From contig FPKD01000001.1 of the NCBI GenBank assembly GCA_900119625.1, positions 124,001 to 188,000 of the forward strand: a stretch of DNA of 64,000 nucleotides. The letters are read 5' to 3'. This DNA is from Olsenella sp. kh2p3. GTDB taxonomy: Bacteria; Actinomycetota; Coriobacteriia; Coriobacteriales; Atopobiaceae. Below are positions 30,372-39,287 of the stretch, piece after piece. The number at the start of each line of letters is the position of its first letter. The first letter of the stretch is position 1. Position numbers and translations under genes: made by a program. A model generated the notes under the pieces. It saw only the letters and a list, made by a program, of their open reading frames with translations, did not search any database and was not told the origin of the DNA.

Positions 30372-30881
30372 ATGACACCTGAGGAATTCGACGAGGCCGC
30401 AGAATACTGGACCGAGGGGGACGCGACCTCTGCCCGCATGCCCGAGGATGAGCTGCGCAAGGCAATCGATGCGTTTCTCGGCGAGCATCAAATCTGCGCC
30501 ATGGCAACGGCGTCGGCCGACCTCGTCCGCTGCACCCCGCTCGAGTACACCTACCGTGACGGCAAATTCTGGATCTTCTCGGAAGGCGGACTCAAGTTCC
30601 ATGCGCTCAAGGAGAACCGCAACGTGTGCCTTGCCGTCTTCGAGCCCTCGTACGAGTTCGGCAGGCTCGAGAGCTTGCAGGTCACGGGTACCGCAGAGGT
30701 CGTCGACCCCATGAGCGAGAAGTTCTCGCGCGCCGCAGAGGAAAAGAAGCTCACCGGCGAGAAGCTCGAGAAGATGCGCACCAAGCTGCACCTGATTGAG
30801 GTTACGCCCACGCGCATCGACTATCTGTGCAGCACGCTGCGGAAGCGCGGGTTTGGCGTTCGCCAGTGGATTGAGCTGTAG
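30372..30881 (+). CDS. Pyridoxamine 5'-phosphate oxidase-like flavin-binding protein
   Basis: A 169-aa protein of the PNPOx-like split-barrel family. The LGEHQICAMATASADLVRCTPLEYTYRDGKFWIFSEGGLKFHAL stretch (about residues 35-78) has the usual order of strands for FMN binding, and LQVTGTAEVV is the next family strand. The ATG at 30372 has an AAGGAAGG site; the frame runs 26 codons further upstream without family sequence. Members range from heme or flavin reductases to general stress proteins, so the substrate is unknown. It is followed by a nitroreductase in the same direction. Confidence 0.82.
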   Translation: MTPEEFDEAAEYWTEGDATSARMPEDELRKAIDAFLGEHQICAMATASADLVRCTPLEYTYRDGKFWIFSEGGLKFHALKENRNVCLAVFEPSYEFGRLESLQVTGTAEVVDPMSEKFSRAAEEKKLTGEKLEKMRTKLHLIEVTPTRIDYLCSTLRKRGFGVRQWIEL

Positions 30882-30987
30882 CAAGCTGCTTGCGGTCGTG
30901 GTCGCGGGGCAGCGCCGTGACCGCAACCCCAGTCCACGGCTACACTGAGCCAGTCACACGCAAGCTCGACCAACCAGAGGAGGCCCC

Positions 30988-31500
30988 ATGGAGTTCACTG
31001 ACGTCATCAAGAACCGCTACGCCTGCAAGAAATACAGCAACCGTGCCGTGGAGGACGAAAAGCTGGCGGCGATCCTCGAGGCCGGGCGCGTGGCGCCAAC
31101 CGCGAAGAACCTGCAGGAGCAGCACGTCTACGTGCTGCAATCCGCCGAGGCGCTCGAGAAGTTCGACGGGCTCACACCCTGCCGGTACGGCGCACCGACC
31201 GTCCTTCTCGTCGCGTTCGACAACGAGAACGTCTACACCTACCCCGGCAGCGAGCGCACCTCGGGAGTCGAAGACGCAAGCATCGTGGCGACCCACATGA
31301 TCCTTGCTGCCGCAAACGAGGGCGTTGACTCCTGCTGGGTAAATCGCTTTAGCCCCGAGGAGGCCGCGAAGGCCTTTGGCCTGCCGGCAAACGAAGTGGT
31401 TCTCTGCGCGATCGACCTTGGCTACGCAGCCGAGGGCGCGGGCCCGCTGCCCAATCACTCCTCGCGCAAGGAGCTGGCGCAGACCGTCACGCGGCTGTAG
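30988..31500 (+). CDS. Nitroreductase-family FMN oxidoreductase
   Basis: A 170-aa nitroreductase with the N-terminal IKNRYACKKYSNRAVEDEKL signature (Arg-rich FMN phosphate site), APTAKNLQEQHVYVL and a conserved late segment with GLPANEVVLCAIDLGY. Such enzymes are FMN-dependent homodimers using NAD(P)H. The ATG follows GAGGAGG. The gene lies 106 nt after the PNPOx-like gene, and the two may be co-transcribed. The physiological substrate is not evident. Confidence 0.9.
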   Translation: MEFTDVIKNRYACKKYSNRAVEDEKLAAILEAGRVAPTAKNLQEQHVYVLQSAEALEKFDGLTPCRYGAPTVLLVAFDNENVYTYPGSERTSGVEDASIVATHMILAAANEGVDSCWVNRFSPEEAAKAFGLPANEVVLCAIDLGYAAEGAGPLPNHSSRKELAQTVTRL

Positions 31501-31549
31501 GGACTGGACCTCGACGCGAGCTTCTCGAACCGCATACCTCACACGCATA

Positions 31550-31639
31550 CCTCACACGTGTTGTTTCTTTTTTGATTTCTCCTCACTCTCAACTGTGATT
31601 TTGCCGTCCCACGCCTCAAAAGAGAAACCACGTGTGAGG
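31550..31639. repeat. 90-bp hairpin with CCTCACACGTG arms
   Basis: CCTCACACGTG (31550-31560) and its complement (31629-31639) enclose further complementary T/A-rich segments (TTTCTTTTTTGA with TCAAAAGAGAAA). It lies between the convergent nitroreductase and hslO genes, so a bidirectional terminator is plausible. Confidence 0.65.
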
Positions 31640-31683
31640 TTTTATCTGCGCGAGAAGGACCTACGTGTGACTGGCAAGGTACC

Positions 31684-32655
31684 TCATCGCAGCAGGTCGC
31701 GCAGCTCGTTCGGTTCGAAGTGGTAGTGCTCGCCGCAGAAGTGGCAGTACACGTCGGCGGGCTCGTCCTTGGAAATCATGTCCTCCAGCTCGTCGCGGCC
31801 AAGCGCCAGCACCACGCGGGTGGCGCGCTCGCGGTTGCAGCCGCAGTGGAACTCCGCCGGCATGACGTCCAGCTCCTGGTACGAGAGACCATCCAGCACG
31901 TGGTGAAGGACGTCCGTGGGCTTCATGCCCTCCTCCAGCAGGTCCGTGACAGAACGCGTGCCGGTGAGGTTCTTCTCCAGGCGGTCCACCACTGCGTCCT
32001 CGCAGCCCGGCATCAGCTGCACGATAAACCCGCCCGCCTGGCGAATGCTCTGGTCGGTATCCACCAGCACGCCCACGCCCAGCGAGGTTGGCACCTGGTC
32101 GCTTGCGGCAAAGTAGTACGTGAGGTCGTCCCCTATCTCGCCGGAGACAAGTGGAACCTCGCTGGAATACGGCTCCATGCCCGGCAGGTCGTGGACCACC
32201 GAGAGCGTCCCCGTGTGGTTCTCCCCCGCCACGGCTTCGCCCACGCTGAGCTTGCCCGCACTGTTGAGCGGTAGCCACACGTGCGGATGGTTGGCGAATC
32301 CCTTGGCCTGGCCGCGGTTGTTCGCGGTCACGGTGAGGCCGCCCACGGGACCCTCGCCGCGAATCACAAGGGTAATGAGCTCGTCGTCGTTCTTGGACAT
32401 GGCGCCCATCATCATGCCCGCCATCAGGAGGCGCCCCAGTGCGGCGCTCACGACGGGCGAGGTCTGGTGGCGCTCGTGCAGCTCTTGGACGCTCGCGCGC
32501 GCAGTCACTGCAAAGGCGCGCACCTGGCCGTCGGCCGCCGTTCCGCGCACAATGTGGTCGCCGAGACGAACCGCCTCAGCGTTGAAGTCGATGACGCCGC
32601 TCTCGCGCGCAGCCTGCTCACCGGCTGCCGTCTGCCCGCTTGTCTCGTCTGCCAT
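31684..32655 (-). CDS. hslO: Hsp33 redox-regulated chaperone
   Basis: A 323-aa Hsp33. The C-terminal zinc site is complete: HCGC followed about 30 residues later by CHFC, four Cys that bind zinc in reduced cells and form disulfides on oxidative stress, which activates holdase function. The N-terminal domain begins VRLGDHIVRGTAADGQVRAF, as usual. ATG 32655 begins MADETS with a GAGGGAGAA site and is preferred to ATG 32688. It is monocistronic, convergent with the nitroreductase gene. Confidence 0.94.
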   Translation of the reverse strand: MADETSGQTAAGEQAARESGVIDFNAEAVRLGDHIVRGTAADGQVRAFAVTARASVQELHERHQTSPVVSAALGRLLMAGMMMGAMSKNDDELITLVIRGEGPVGGLTVTANNRGQAKGFANHPHVWLPLNSAGKLSVGEAVAGENHTGTLSVVHDLPGMEPYSSEVPLVSGEIGDDLTYYFAASDQVPTSLGVGVLVDTDQSIRQAGGFIVQLMPGCEDAVVDRLEKNLTGTRSVTDLLEEGMKPTDVLHHVLDGLSYQELDVMPAEFHCGCNRERATRVVLALGRDELEDMISKDEPADVYCHFCGEHYHFEPNELRDLLR

Positions 32656-32739
32656 GGGTTCTCCCTCTTCTTGTCTATTGGGGACCATGGTAGCTAAACG
32701 AGAAGAGCGTCGGCCGCAGTGAGAGACGCGGCGGCGACT

Positions 32740-33035
32740 GACGCCAAACGAACTTCCGGTTGGCAGCAGTTTTTGTTCGAACCCTTATGTGTCACAGGCA
32801 CAGATGCAATTGCCTGAGCTGCGGTTTATCAGCCTTCGAACCGCTTTGTACTTGGGATACTCCGGAAAAACCGTAGCCTAACCGCAAATGCGCGCCAGCG
32901 CGCCCCCGACGCCCCCCCGGTTTGCCCGCCCCGTACCCCACGCCGGCGCTGTTGAGAAGAATCTGGACGGATTCGGTGCCAGAAATGCCGCAGAACGTCC
33001 GGTTCCTTCTCAAGCACTCCGGGGGAGGTAGTGGG
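32740..33035. repeat. About 300-bp degenerate intergenic repeat, copy 1
   Basis: This stretch aligns along its length with 38585-38885. Shared landmarks are CTTCCGGTTGGCAGCAGTTT, CTGCGGTTTATCAG, GAAAAACCGTAGCC and GGCGCTGTTGAGAA. Internal inverted repeats include TTGAGAAG with CTTCTCAA. No gene is supported on either strand. Confidence 0.75.
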
Positions 33036-33107
33036 AGGTAGGGGGACGCCCGCACGCGAGAGCCAACCGGTCCAGGCAGCGTCTCAATCGAAGCGCGTCT
33101 GACCTCA

Positions 33108-33697
33108 TCAGCGCTCGGCGTCAACGACCTCCACCGGCACGCTGAACGCCCCGTCTCGATAAACGCACTGGTAGACGGCGCAGTTCCCAATGAACTTCGA
33201 CCAGTAGCCCCCGCGCGGCTCGGGCGTGAGGTACTCTAGGATGCCCTTCATCAGGGTTGCGTGCGTGGAGACAAGGACGCGTTCCCCGGACGCATGCGCC
33301 ACGTCCTCGATGAACCTGCCCGCCCGCGCCGTCACAGATGAAAGCGGCTCCATGCCGGCGGGCGCGGGGTTGCGGACAAAGTTACTAAAGAACGTGACGA
33401 CCTCCGGCACCGGTTCCCGCAGGTCCATCCCCTCGTAGGGGCCATAGTCCATCTCGAGCAGGCGGTCGTCCGTCTCAACCGGCACACCTCCGCCCGAGAC
33501 GATCCGTGCGGTCTCGACCGCACGGCCAAGCGGACTCGAGTAGACCCTATCGAACGCGATTCCGCACTCGTCGAGAAACGTCCGCACGCGCCGTGCCTGC
33601 TCAAGCCCTTCTCGTTAAGAGGGATGTCCCTTCTCCCCTGCAGCTCGTGCCGCAGGTTGGCATCTGTCTGTCCGTGTCGAATGATGTAGATGTCCAT
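33108..33697 (-). pseudogene. Histidine phosphatase (phosphoglycerate-mutase-like) with one-base frameshift
   Basis: ATG 33697 starts YIIRHGQTDANLRHELQGRRD, the RHG catalytic His motif of the histidine phosphatase superfamily. At 33601-33607 a run reads GGG where GGGG would keep frame; the rest then continues as FDRVYSSPLGRAVETARIV and GERVLVSTHATLMKGIL, containing the second catalytic His, to 33108. Both halves are well conserved, total about 196 aa. The frameshift is either a recent mutation or a homopolymer sequencing error. The gene stands alone. Confidence 0.8.
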
Positions 33698-33799
33698 GCG
33701 CAGCCCCCAGACTGTACTTTCCTCAGTTCACGCTGATTCTGTTTTACCTGGGGAAAGTTAATGGAGGATAGTGTGGCGTCGCCCAACCCAGTGGACGTT

Positions 33800-34045
33800 C
33801 TACTCCCGACGCGAACCCGACCGGAAGACAAGAAAGACGGGCGGGAGAAGCACGAAAAAGAACGGGATGCCGAGCTTGGCCATGACAATCGAAAGGACAA
33901 GCGAGCCCAGCGCAAGCCAAAGCCGTCCCTGAGAGGTAAAAGGGGGCCCATCCAAGCGCCTAGGACCATCCGTTTGCCCAAAGCGGGTCTCGGACGCAAG
34001 CCAGATGCAGGCGACAAGAACGATGGGGACCAAAAGCATGGCCAT
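33800..34045 (-). CDS. Small two-helix membrane protein
   Basis: An 81-aa hypothetical protein with two hydrophobic stretches, LLVPIVLVACIWLA near the N-terminus and LALGSLVLSIVMAKLGIPFFFVLLPPVFLVF toward the C-terminus, joined by a polar loop and ending in Arg residues. ATG 34045 has a GAGGTG site at 9 nt; the open frame extends upstream through non-coding-like sequence that includes a palindromic repeat. No family is recognised. Confidence 0.5.
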   Translation of the reverse strand: MAMLLVPIVLVACIWLASETRFGQTDGPRRLDGPPFTSQGRLWLALGSLVLSIVMAKLGIPFFFVLLPPVFLVFRSGSRRE

Positions 34046-34166
34046 CGGTACCGTCACCTCGCTCGTCGTTGCTTTCCCTACGACATCGATTGTACCCGCG
34101 GAGAAGTCCAAGGCCACAGCGCGAAGGCAATTATGGCTCCACGCTGCTGGGCGTAACACATTAGCC

Positions 34167-34234
34167 GCCACACATTCGGGACCGATTGTGTGACGCGCAC
34201 AGGTCGTCACAGATTCGAGCAACGAATGTGTGGC
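34167..34234. repeat. ACACATTC-type palindromic repeat, copy 2
   Basis: GCCACACATTCG and CGAATGTGTGGC form a perfect 12-bp inverted repeat around a 44-nt centre. The reverse complement aligns with 21748-21813. It lies between the small membrane protein and the methionine-synthase-like gene. Confidence 0.55.
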
Positions 34235-34295
34235 AGCGAAGGGCTCGGAGCAGCACGGGACAGCGCGCTGCACCGCAGCTCCAATCCAACGCCCC

Positions 34296-35435
34296 TTACT
34301 CTCCCCAGACGCGCTCCGCGATACGGCGAACCAGGGCGATCTTTGCCCACTGGTCGTCCTCGGTGAGGACGTTGCCCTCCTCGGTCGAGGAGAAGCCGCA
34401 CTGCGTGGAGAGGCGCAGGCGGTCGAGCGGCACGTACTTCTCGGCCTCGTGGATGCGCGCGATGACGGCGTCCTCGTCCTCTAGCTCGGGGAACTTGGAC
34501 GTCACCAGGCCCAGGACCACAACCTGGTCGCGGATGTGGCGCAGCGGCTCAAAGTCGCCCGCGCGGTCGGAGTCGTACTCGAGGAAGAACCCGTCGTAGT
34601 TGGCGTGCGAGAAGAGCGTCTCTGCGATCGGCTCGTAGCCACCCGAGGAGAACCAGGTCGAGCGGAAGTTACCGCGGCAGATGTGCGTCGTGATGGTCAT
34701 GTCCGCCGGCTTTGCCTCGAGCGCGCGGTTGATGGTCTCCACGTAGCGCTTGGCCACGGCGTCGAGGTCGATGCCCTGGGCCTCGTAGGCGGCGCGCTTG
34801 TCCGCGTCGCAGAACTCTCCCCAGCTCGTGTCATCAAACTGCAGGTAGCGGCAGTCCTCGTCGTAGAAGGCCTTGATGGCGTGCTGGTACGCCACGGCAA
34901 TGTCCTCGAAGAGGCGCTCGTCGCCGTCCGACCCCGCGTAGCGGTCGATGGGCCGGTACGTGGCCTTGCCGCGCACGCAGGGAATGAGGTGCAGCATAGA
35001 GGGCGCGGGGATGGTCAGCTTTGTGGGGTAGCCGCCCGCGATCTTCTGGAGGCGACGGAAGTGCTCGAGGAACGGGTGATCTGGCCCAAAGTCAATCTTG
35101 CCCGTGAAGCGCAGCTGCGCGCCCTTGGGCTTGGGGCCCTTGAACTCCACGGACCAGGTGTCGGCAGAGATCTCCTCCACGCCGTCGAGCGCGGCGAGAA
35201 AGTCCAGGTGCCACATGGCGCGCCGGAACTCGCCGTCGGTGACAGCGCGCAGGCCGGCGTCCTTCTCCTTTTGCACGAGCTCGGCGATGCACTCGTCCTC
35301 AACGGCCGTGAGCTGGGCCTGGTCGATCTTTCCGGCCGCGTACTCGGCGCGGGCATTCTTCAGGCGCTCCGGCCTGAGGAAGCTGCCAACGATGTCGTAG
35401 GTGTAGGGCGGCTGCTTGAGCGTGGAGGTAGACAT
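34296..35435 (-). CDS. MetE C-terminal-like methionine synthase (YxjG/YxjH type)
   Basis: A 379-aa protein of the cobalamin-independent methionine synthase (MetE) catalytic-domain family, resembling YxjG/YxjH. It has DIVGSFLRPERLK at the N-terminus, AVTDGEFRRAMW, LQFDDTSWGEFCD (Asp near the substrate), the zinc-site motif THICRGNF, then FFLEYDSDRAGDFEPL and LSTQCGFSSTEEGN with the last zinc-binding Cys. Such proteins transfer methyl groups to homocysteine or related thiols. Full-length MetE is about twice as long; single-domain forms may use another methyl donor. The start is ATG 35435 with AAAGGGAG. Confidence 0.88.
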   Translation of the reverse strand: MSTSTLKQPPYTYDIVGSFLRPERLKNARAEYAAGKIDQAQLTAVEDECIAELVQKEKDAGLRAVTDGEFRRAMWHLDFLAALDGVEEISADTWSVEFKGPKPKGAQLRFTGKIDFGPDHPFLEHFRRLQKIAGGYPTKLTIPAPSMLHLIPCVRGKATYRPIDRYAGSDGDERLFEDIAVAYQHAIKAFYDEDCRYLQFDDTSWGEFCDADKRAAYEAQGIDLDAVAKRYVETINRALEAKPADMTITTHICRGNFRSTWFSSGGYEPIAETLFSHANYDGFFLEYDSDRAGDFEPLRHIRDQVVVLGLVTSKFPELEDEDAVIARIHEAEKYVPLDRLRLSTQCGFSSTEEGNVLTEDDQWAKIALVRRIAERVWGE

Positions 35436-35635
35436 GGTTGCTCCCTTTCGGATGGGATGGTTGCAAATTTGTTCTCCATCAATGATGGCAGAAGGGCGAG
35501 ACATAAGAGCCTACCTATCTTCTATCGATGGTCATAGTTTGTGGCTATGGCATTGGGCTGTCGGCGGGCGGCGGTGGACGGCGGGCGGCGGGCGGCTCAC
35601 GGGCGGATGGCACGCGGGCGGCGGGCCAGCCAATC

Positions 35636-35738
35636 AAAACCTGCGGCTTAATAGAAGGCTGGCGAGATGGGCCAGGTCATCTACCTGCGGTTCTTCTCGA
35701 CGCCCCCTGTCCGCGACTGCTATTAAGCCGCAGGTTTT
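35636..35738. repeat. 103-bp hairpin with 19-bp perfect arms
   Basis: AAAACCTGCGGCTTAATAG at 35636-35654 pairs perfectly with 35720-35738. The loop contains CATCTACCTGCGGTTCTTCT, also present in the loop of the hairpin at 58421-58521. The right arm doubles as the first part of the 37-bp tandem repeats that follow. Confidence 0.8.
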
Positions 35739-35875
35739 CCTGAGCCGCCCCAACCGCCAGCCAGCCGCAGGTTTTCCCGAGCCGCCCCAACCGCCAGCCA
35801 GCCGCAGGTTTTCCTGAGCCGCCCCAACCGCCAGCCAGCCGCAGGTTTTCCCGAGCCGCCCCAACCGCCAGCCAA
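35728..35875. repeat. Four tandem 37-bp repeats
   Basis: CCGCAGGTTTT-starting units begin at 35728, 35765, 35802 and 35839, with a partial one at 35876. Units alternate at one position (CCTGAG/CCCGAG). They have no spacers, so this is not a CRISPR array; it probably expanded from one arm of the adjacent hairpin. Confidence 0.85.
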
Positions 35876-35959
35876 CCGCAGCCGTCCACCAGCCAGAAGC
35901 TGCGCAGCCGACGCCCTGCGACCGGCTAGGATTGCCTCAACCTACGCGAGGAGGCAGAC

Positions 35960-38551
35960 ATGGCGGCGTTCGATCGTGTACCCAGCGGCATCGACGGCCT
36001 GGACAAGGTGCTCGACTCCATCCGCCTGGGCGACAACGTGGTCTGGCAGGTTAGCTCGCTCGACGAGTTCCGGCCCATTGCAGACGCCTTTGTCGGCCGC
36101 TCGGTGGCAGACGGCAGAAACGTTATCTACCTGCGCTTTGCTTCTCACAGACGGATCATCGCCCGCGGCACGCCCGGCGTGGTCGAGGTCGACCTCGACC
36201 CCAGGAAGGGCTTCGAGACCTTCACCATGCAGGTGCACGACGTGATCACGCGCGAGGGGCCCGAGGCGTTCTACGTGTTCGACAGCCTGTCCGACCTGCA
36301 GGTTGCATGGTCCGCCGACCTCACCATGGGCAACTTCTTCCGTCTCACCTGCCCGTATCTGTTCTCGCTCGACACGGTGGCGTACTTCCCCATCATCAAG
36401 GGCGACCACTCCTTTGCCGCAATCGCAAAGATCCACGACACGACGCAGCTCCTCATTGACGTCTCACCGGACGAGGGCGGCCTCTTCATCCACCCCCTCA
36501 AGGTCTGGCGCCGCTACTCCCCCACCATGTTTCTCGCGCATCGTCTTGACCTTGCAACGGGAGAGGTGCGCGCCCTCACCTCCGGCGTCGACACCAGCCG
36601 CTTCTACGCGCGCATGAGCGAGGAGATGAACGGCGCCGCCGACCGCGACATAGACTCCTGGGACCGGTTCTTCCTGCAGGCACGCGCCAGCTACCAGCAC
36701 GGCGAGGACATGCGCGAGAACTGCCGCAAGATGTGCAACATGATGATGACGAGAGACCCGCGCATGCGCACGCTTGTGCAAAAGTACTTCTCGCCCACCG
36801 ACTACTTTGACGTGCGGCGGCGCATGGTGGGGACCGGCATGGTTGGCGGCAAGTCCTGCGGCATGCTGCTGTCGAGGAAGATTGTCGAGAAGAACCTACC
36901 CGAACTTGTTGGCCTGCTGGAGCCACACGACTCATTCTACGTGGGCACGGACGTCTTCTATACGTTCATCGTCGAGAATGACCTGTGGCCGCTGCGCATC
37001 GCGCAGCGCGGTGACGACTACCTGCGCGTGGCGGACGCGCTGGCGCAGGGCATCGAGAACGGGATCTTCCCGCCCGAGATCGAGCAGGGCTTTCGCCGCA
37101 TCCTGGACTACTTTGGTCAGGTTCCTATCATTGTGCGATCGTCCAGCTGCCTTGAGGACGCGTTTGGGAACGCCTTCGCCGGCAAGTACGACTCGGTCTT
37201 CCTGCCCAACGTGGGTGACCCCGAGGAGCGGCTTCGCGAGTTCGAGCGCGCCGTCAAGCGCGTGTACGCGTCGACCATGAACCCCTCGGCGCTGGAATAT
37301 CGCCGGCGCAACGGCCTGGACACGGCCGAGGAGGAGATGGCGCTTCTCGTGCAGCGCGTGAGTGGTTCTCGCTATGGCGACGCGTACTTCATGCCAACGG
37401 CCGCGGGCATTGGCTATTCTCGCAGCGCATACTGCTGGCTTCCGGACATGGACCCCTCCGCCGGCATGCTTAGGCTGGTGATGGGCCTTGGCACAAAGGC
37501 GGTGGACCGCACCGAGCGCGACTACCCGCGGCTTGTGAGCCTGGACAGGCCAAACGCCACCACGATGGTCACAGATGCGGATCGGCACCGCTTCTGCCAG
37601 CGCGGATGCGACCTTATCGACCTCGCGGGCAGCGCATTTGCCGAGAAGCTCTGCACAGACATCGCACCCCTCATGCCGGCATCGGTACGACCCATGGTGA
37701 TGGAGCACGACCGCGAGGCCGAGCGCATGCTGCGCGACCGCGGCCAGCGGCGAGAGGTAACGTTTGCCTCGTGCGCGGGGCTTGCGGGCGACCGGCGCTT
37801 CACCACAGCCATGCGCAAGATCCTGCGCGCGCTGCAGGAGGCGTACGACTACGCCGTCGACATCGAGTTCACCGTGAACGTGGACAGGGCGAGTGGCGAG
37901 GAGACCGAGCCACGCTTTGTGATCAACCTGCTGCAATGCCGGCCGTTGCAGTCCTTCAAGGGCACGGGATCCGTTGAGGTGCCTGCCGCGTCTGGTCCGG
38001 TGCTGCTCCGCGCTGCCGAGAACACCATGGGCGCCTCGATGCAGACGGGTATCGACTTTGTCTGCGTGGTCGATGCCGCAGGTTATCGGGCATGTCCGCA
38101 CGGCAAGCGGCCGGGCGTAGCGCGCGCTGTTGGCGAGGCCGCGCGCAAGGTACGCGAGGCGGCGGGCGCAACCGCAGTGCTTCTCGTACCCGGCCGGATT
38201 GGGACCTCGTCCCCCGACCTGGGCGTACCCGTCACCTTTGCCGAGATAGCCGCCTTCCGGGCGATTGTCGAGTACGCCGATGCCGCGCACGGCTTCTCCC
38301 CCGAGCTGTCGTATGGCAGCCACATGTTCCAGGACCTCGTCGAGCAGGACATCCTCTACTGCGCGGCGCTTGAGCGCGGCGCGACCGTCTTCGACCGTGG
38401 CGTGCTTTCCAACCTGCCGCAGGTGGGTCTCGATGCAGCCACGGCGGACCCCGACATTGCGGCATGCATTCGCCTGTACGACGCGCGCGGGCGTGGCCTG
38501 GGGCTGTGGCACGATTTCATGAGCGGAAAGACGCTCATGGCGTTTGCGTAA
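35960..38551 (+). CDS. PEP/pyruvate-binding (PPDK_N) protein with N-terminal KaiC-like domain
   Basis: An 863-aa protein. Residues 1-220 resemble a RecA/KaiC-like domain (PSGIDGLDKVLDSIRLGDNVVW), but the usual Walker A glycine-lysine loop is missing (QVSSLDEF instead), so it may not bind ATP. From about residue 290 a PPDK_N ATP-grasp region follows: GMVGGKSCGMLLSR, then VPIIVRSSSCLEDAFGNAFAGKYDS near 388, typical of pyruvate phosphate dikinase and PEP synthase. No swivelling phospho-His domain or PEP-binding barrel is seen. The enzyme activity is therefore uncertain. A GAGGAGG site precedes the ATG. It stands alone. Confidence 0.75.
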   Translation: MAAFDRVPSGIDGLDKVLDSIRLGDNVVWQVSSLDEFRPIADAFVGRSVADGRNVIYLRFASHRRIIARGTPGVVEVDLDPRKGFETFTMQVHDVITREGPEAFYVFDSLSDLQVAWSADLTMGNFFRLTCPYLFSLDTVAYFPIIKGDHSFAAIAKIHDTTQLLIDVSPDEGGLFIHPLKVWRRYSPTMFLAHRLDLATGEVRALTSGVDTSRFYARMSEEMNGAADRDIDSWDRFFLQARASYQHGEDMRENCRKMCNMMMTRDPRMRTLVQKYFSPTDYFDVRRRMVGTGMVGGKSCGMLLSRKIVEKNLPELVGLLEPHDSFYVGTDVFYTFIVENDLWPLRIAQRGDDYLRVADALAQGIENGIFPPEIEQGFRRILDYFGQVPIIVRSSSCLEDAFGNAFAGKYDSVFLPNVGDPEERLREFERAVKRVYASTMNPSALEYRRRNGLDTAEEEMALLVQRVSGSRYGDAYFMPTAAGIGYSRSAYCWLPDMDPSAGMLRLVMGLGTKAVDRTERDYPRLVSLDRPNATTMVTDADRHRFCQRGCDLIDLAGSAFAEKLCTDIAPLMPASVRPMVMEHDREAERMLRDRGQRREVTFASCAGLAGDRRFTTAMRKILRALQEAYDYAVDIEFTVNVDRASGEETEPRFVINLLQCRPLQSFKGTGSVEVPAASGPVLLRAAENTMGASMQTGIDFVCVVDAAGYRACPHGKRPGVARAVGEAARKVREAAGATAVLLVPGRIGTSSPDLGVPVTFAEIAAFRAIVEYADAAHGFSPELSYGSHMFQDLVEQDILYCAALERGATVFDRGVLSNLPQVGLDAATADPDIAACIRLYDARGRGLGLWHDFMSGKTLMAFA

Positions 38552-38584
38552 GGGGGCAGGAGCCGTCGCCTTGCCGGCAGTTTA

Positions 38585-38885
38585 AACGGACTTCCGGTTG
38601 GCAGCAGTTTTGGTAAGAGTTCTTATGTGACTGCGGGTTGGTGGCAATTCGCTGACCTGCGGTTTATCAGACTTCAAACCGTTCGATACTCGAGGTACCC
38701 CCGAAAAACCGTAGCCCAACCGTCAATCTGTGCCATCCAGCACCGAGCAGGTGCCCGGGCGACACGCGGGCAGCACGCGGCTTGCCCATCCCGAACCACC
38801 CTCCGGCGCTGTTGAGAATAATCCGGACGAAATTTGACCCAGAGAGGCCACCGAACGTCCAGTTCCTTCTCAACAGCACTCCTAG
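38585..38885. repeat. About 300-bp degenerate intergenic repeat, copy 2
   Basis: Aligned with 32740-33035 in the same orientation, keeping the CTTCCGGTTGGCAGCAGTTT, CTGCGGTTTATCAG and TTGAGAA ... TTCTCAA landmarks while the middle differs. It lies between the PPDK_N gene and a toxin-antitoxin pair. No gene is supported. Confidence 0.75.
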
Positions 38886-39008
38886 GGGACTGCTGTCGTG
38901 CGCGACGGGTCCGGACACCCGGCAGAAGCCAACCCACCTACCCTCACACACCGGTCCAAGCTCCCCAATAATCCGCAACTCGTCGATAGACTCCACTCTC
39001 CGCGGCCG

Positions 39009-39287
39009 CTAGCGCACGGCCCTCTGATTCACAATTCCAAGGACGTCGATGGCCTCTTCGCCATCATTGCCCTTCTCGCCACGCTCGTAGAGCACGTCAT
39101 AGCCTGCCGCAACCACCTTAAGGCAGGTAGAACCGTACGCGTGTCTGAGCGAGGACTCGACCAGGGACGAGCCAACGTCCGAGAAGCTCTCCACGAGCGC
39201 GAGCTTCTTCCATACGGACTCCTCGACCCGTTTATCAAGCCCGGCGAGAGGCTCGATGAACTCCTCGGAAAACCTAAGCCGCGCCAT
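39009..39287 (-). CDS. RelE/ParE-type toxin
   Basis: A 92-aa basic protein in the position of a RelE/ParE-fold toxin. It has ARLRFSEEFIEPLAGLDKRVEESVWKKLALVES, then SSLRHAYGSTCLKVVAAGYDVLYERG, which gives the helix-helix-sheet pattern of the family. ATG 39287 overlaps the antitoxin gene by 14 nt. RelE members cut mRNA on the ribosome and ParE members poison gyrase; the sequence does not decide which. Confidence 0.75.
   Translation of the reverse strand: MARLRFSEEFIEPLAGLDKRVEESVWKKLALVESFSDVGSSLVESSLRHAYGSTCLKVVAAGYDVLYERGEKGNDGEEAIDVLGIVNQRAVR

Noticed and set aside
35436..35535. SAM-type riboswitch before the methionine-synthase-like gene
   Set aside because: YxjG/YxjH genes can be under S-box control, but I see no S-box consensus or anti-terminator pairing in this leader.
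35728..35875. CRISPR array
   Set aside because: The 37-bp units are contiguous with no unique spacers and no cas genes are in the window.
36932..38512. 526-codon frame opposite the PPDK_N gene
   Set aside because: Antisense to a clearly conserved protein and rich in Arg/His/Ala as expected from codon bias; no motifs.
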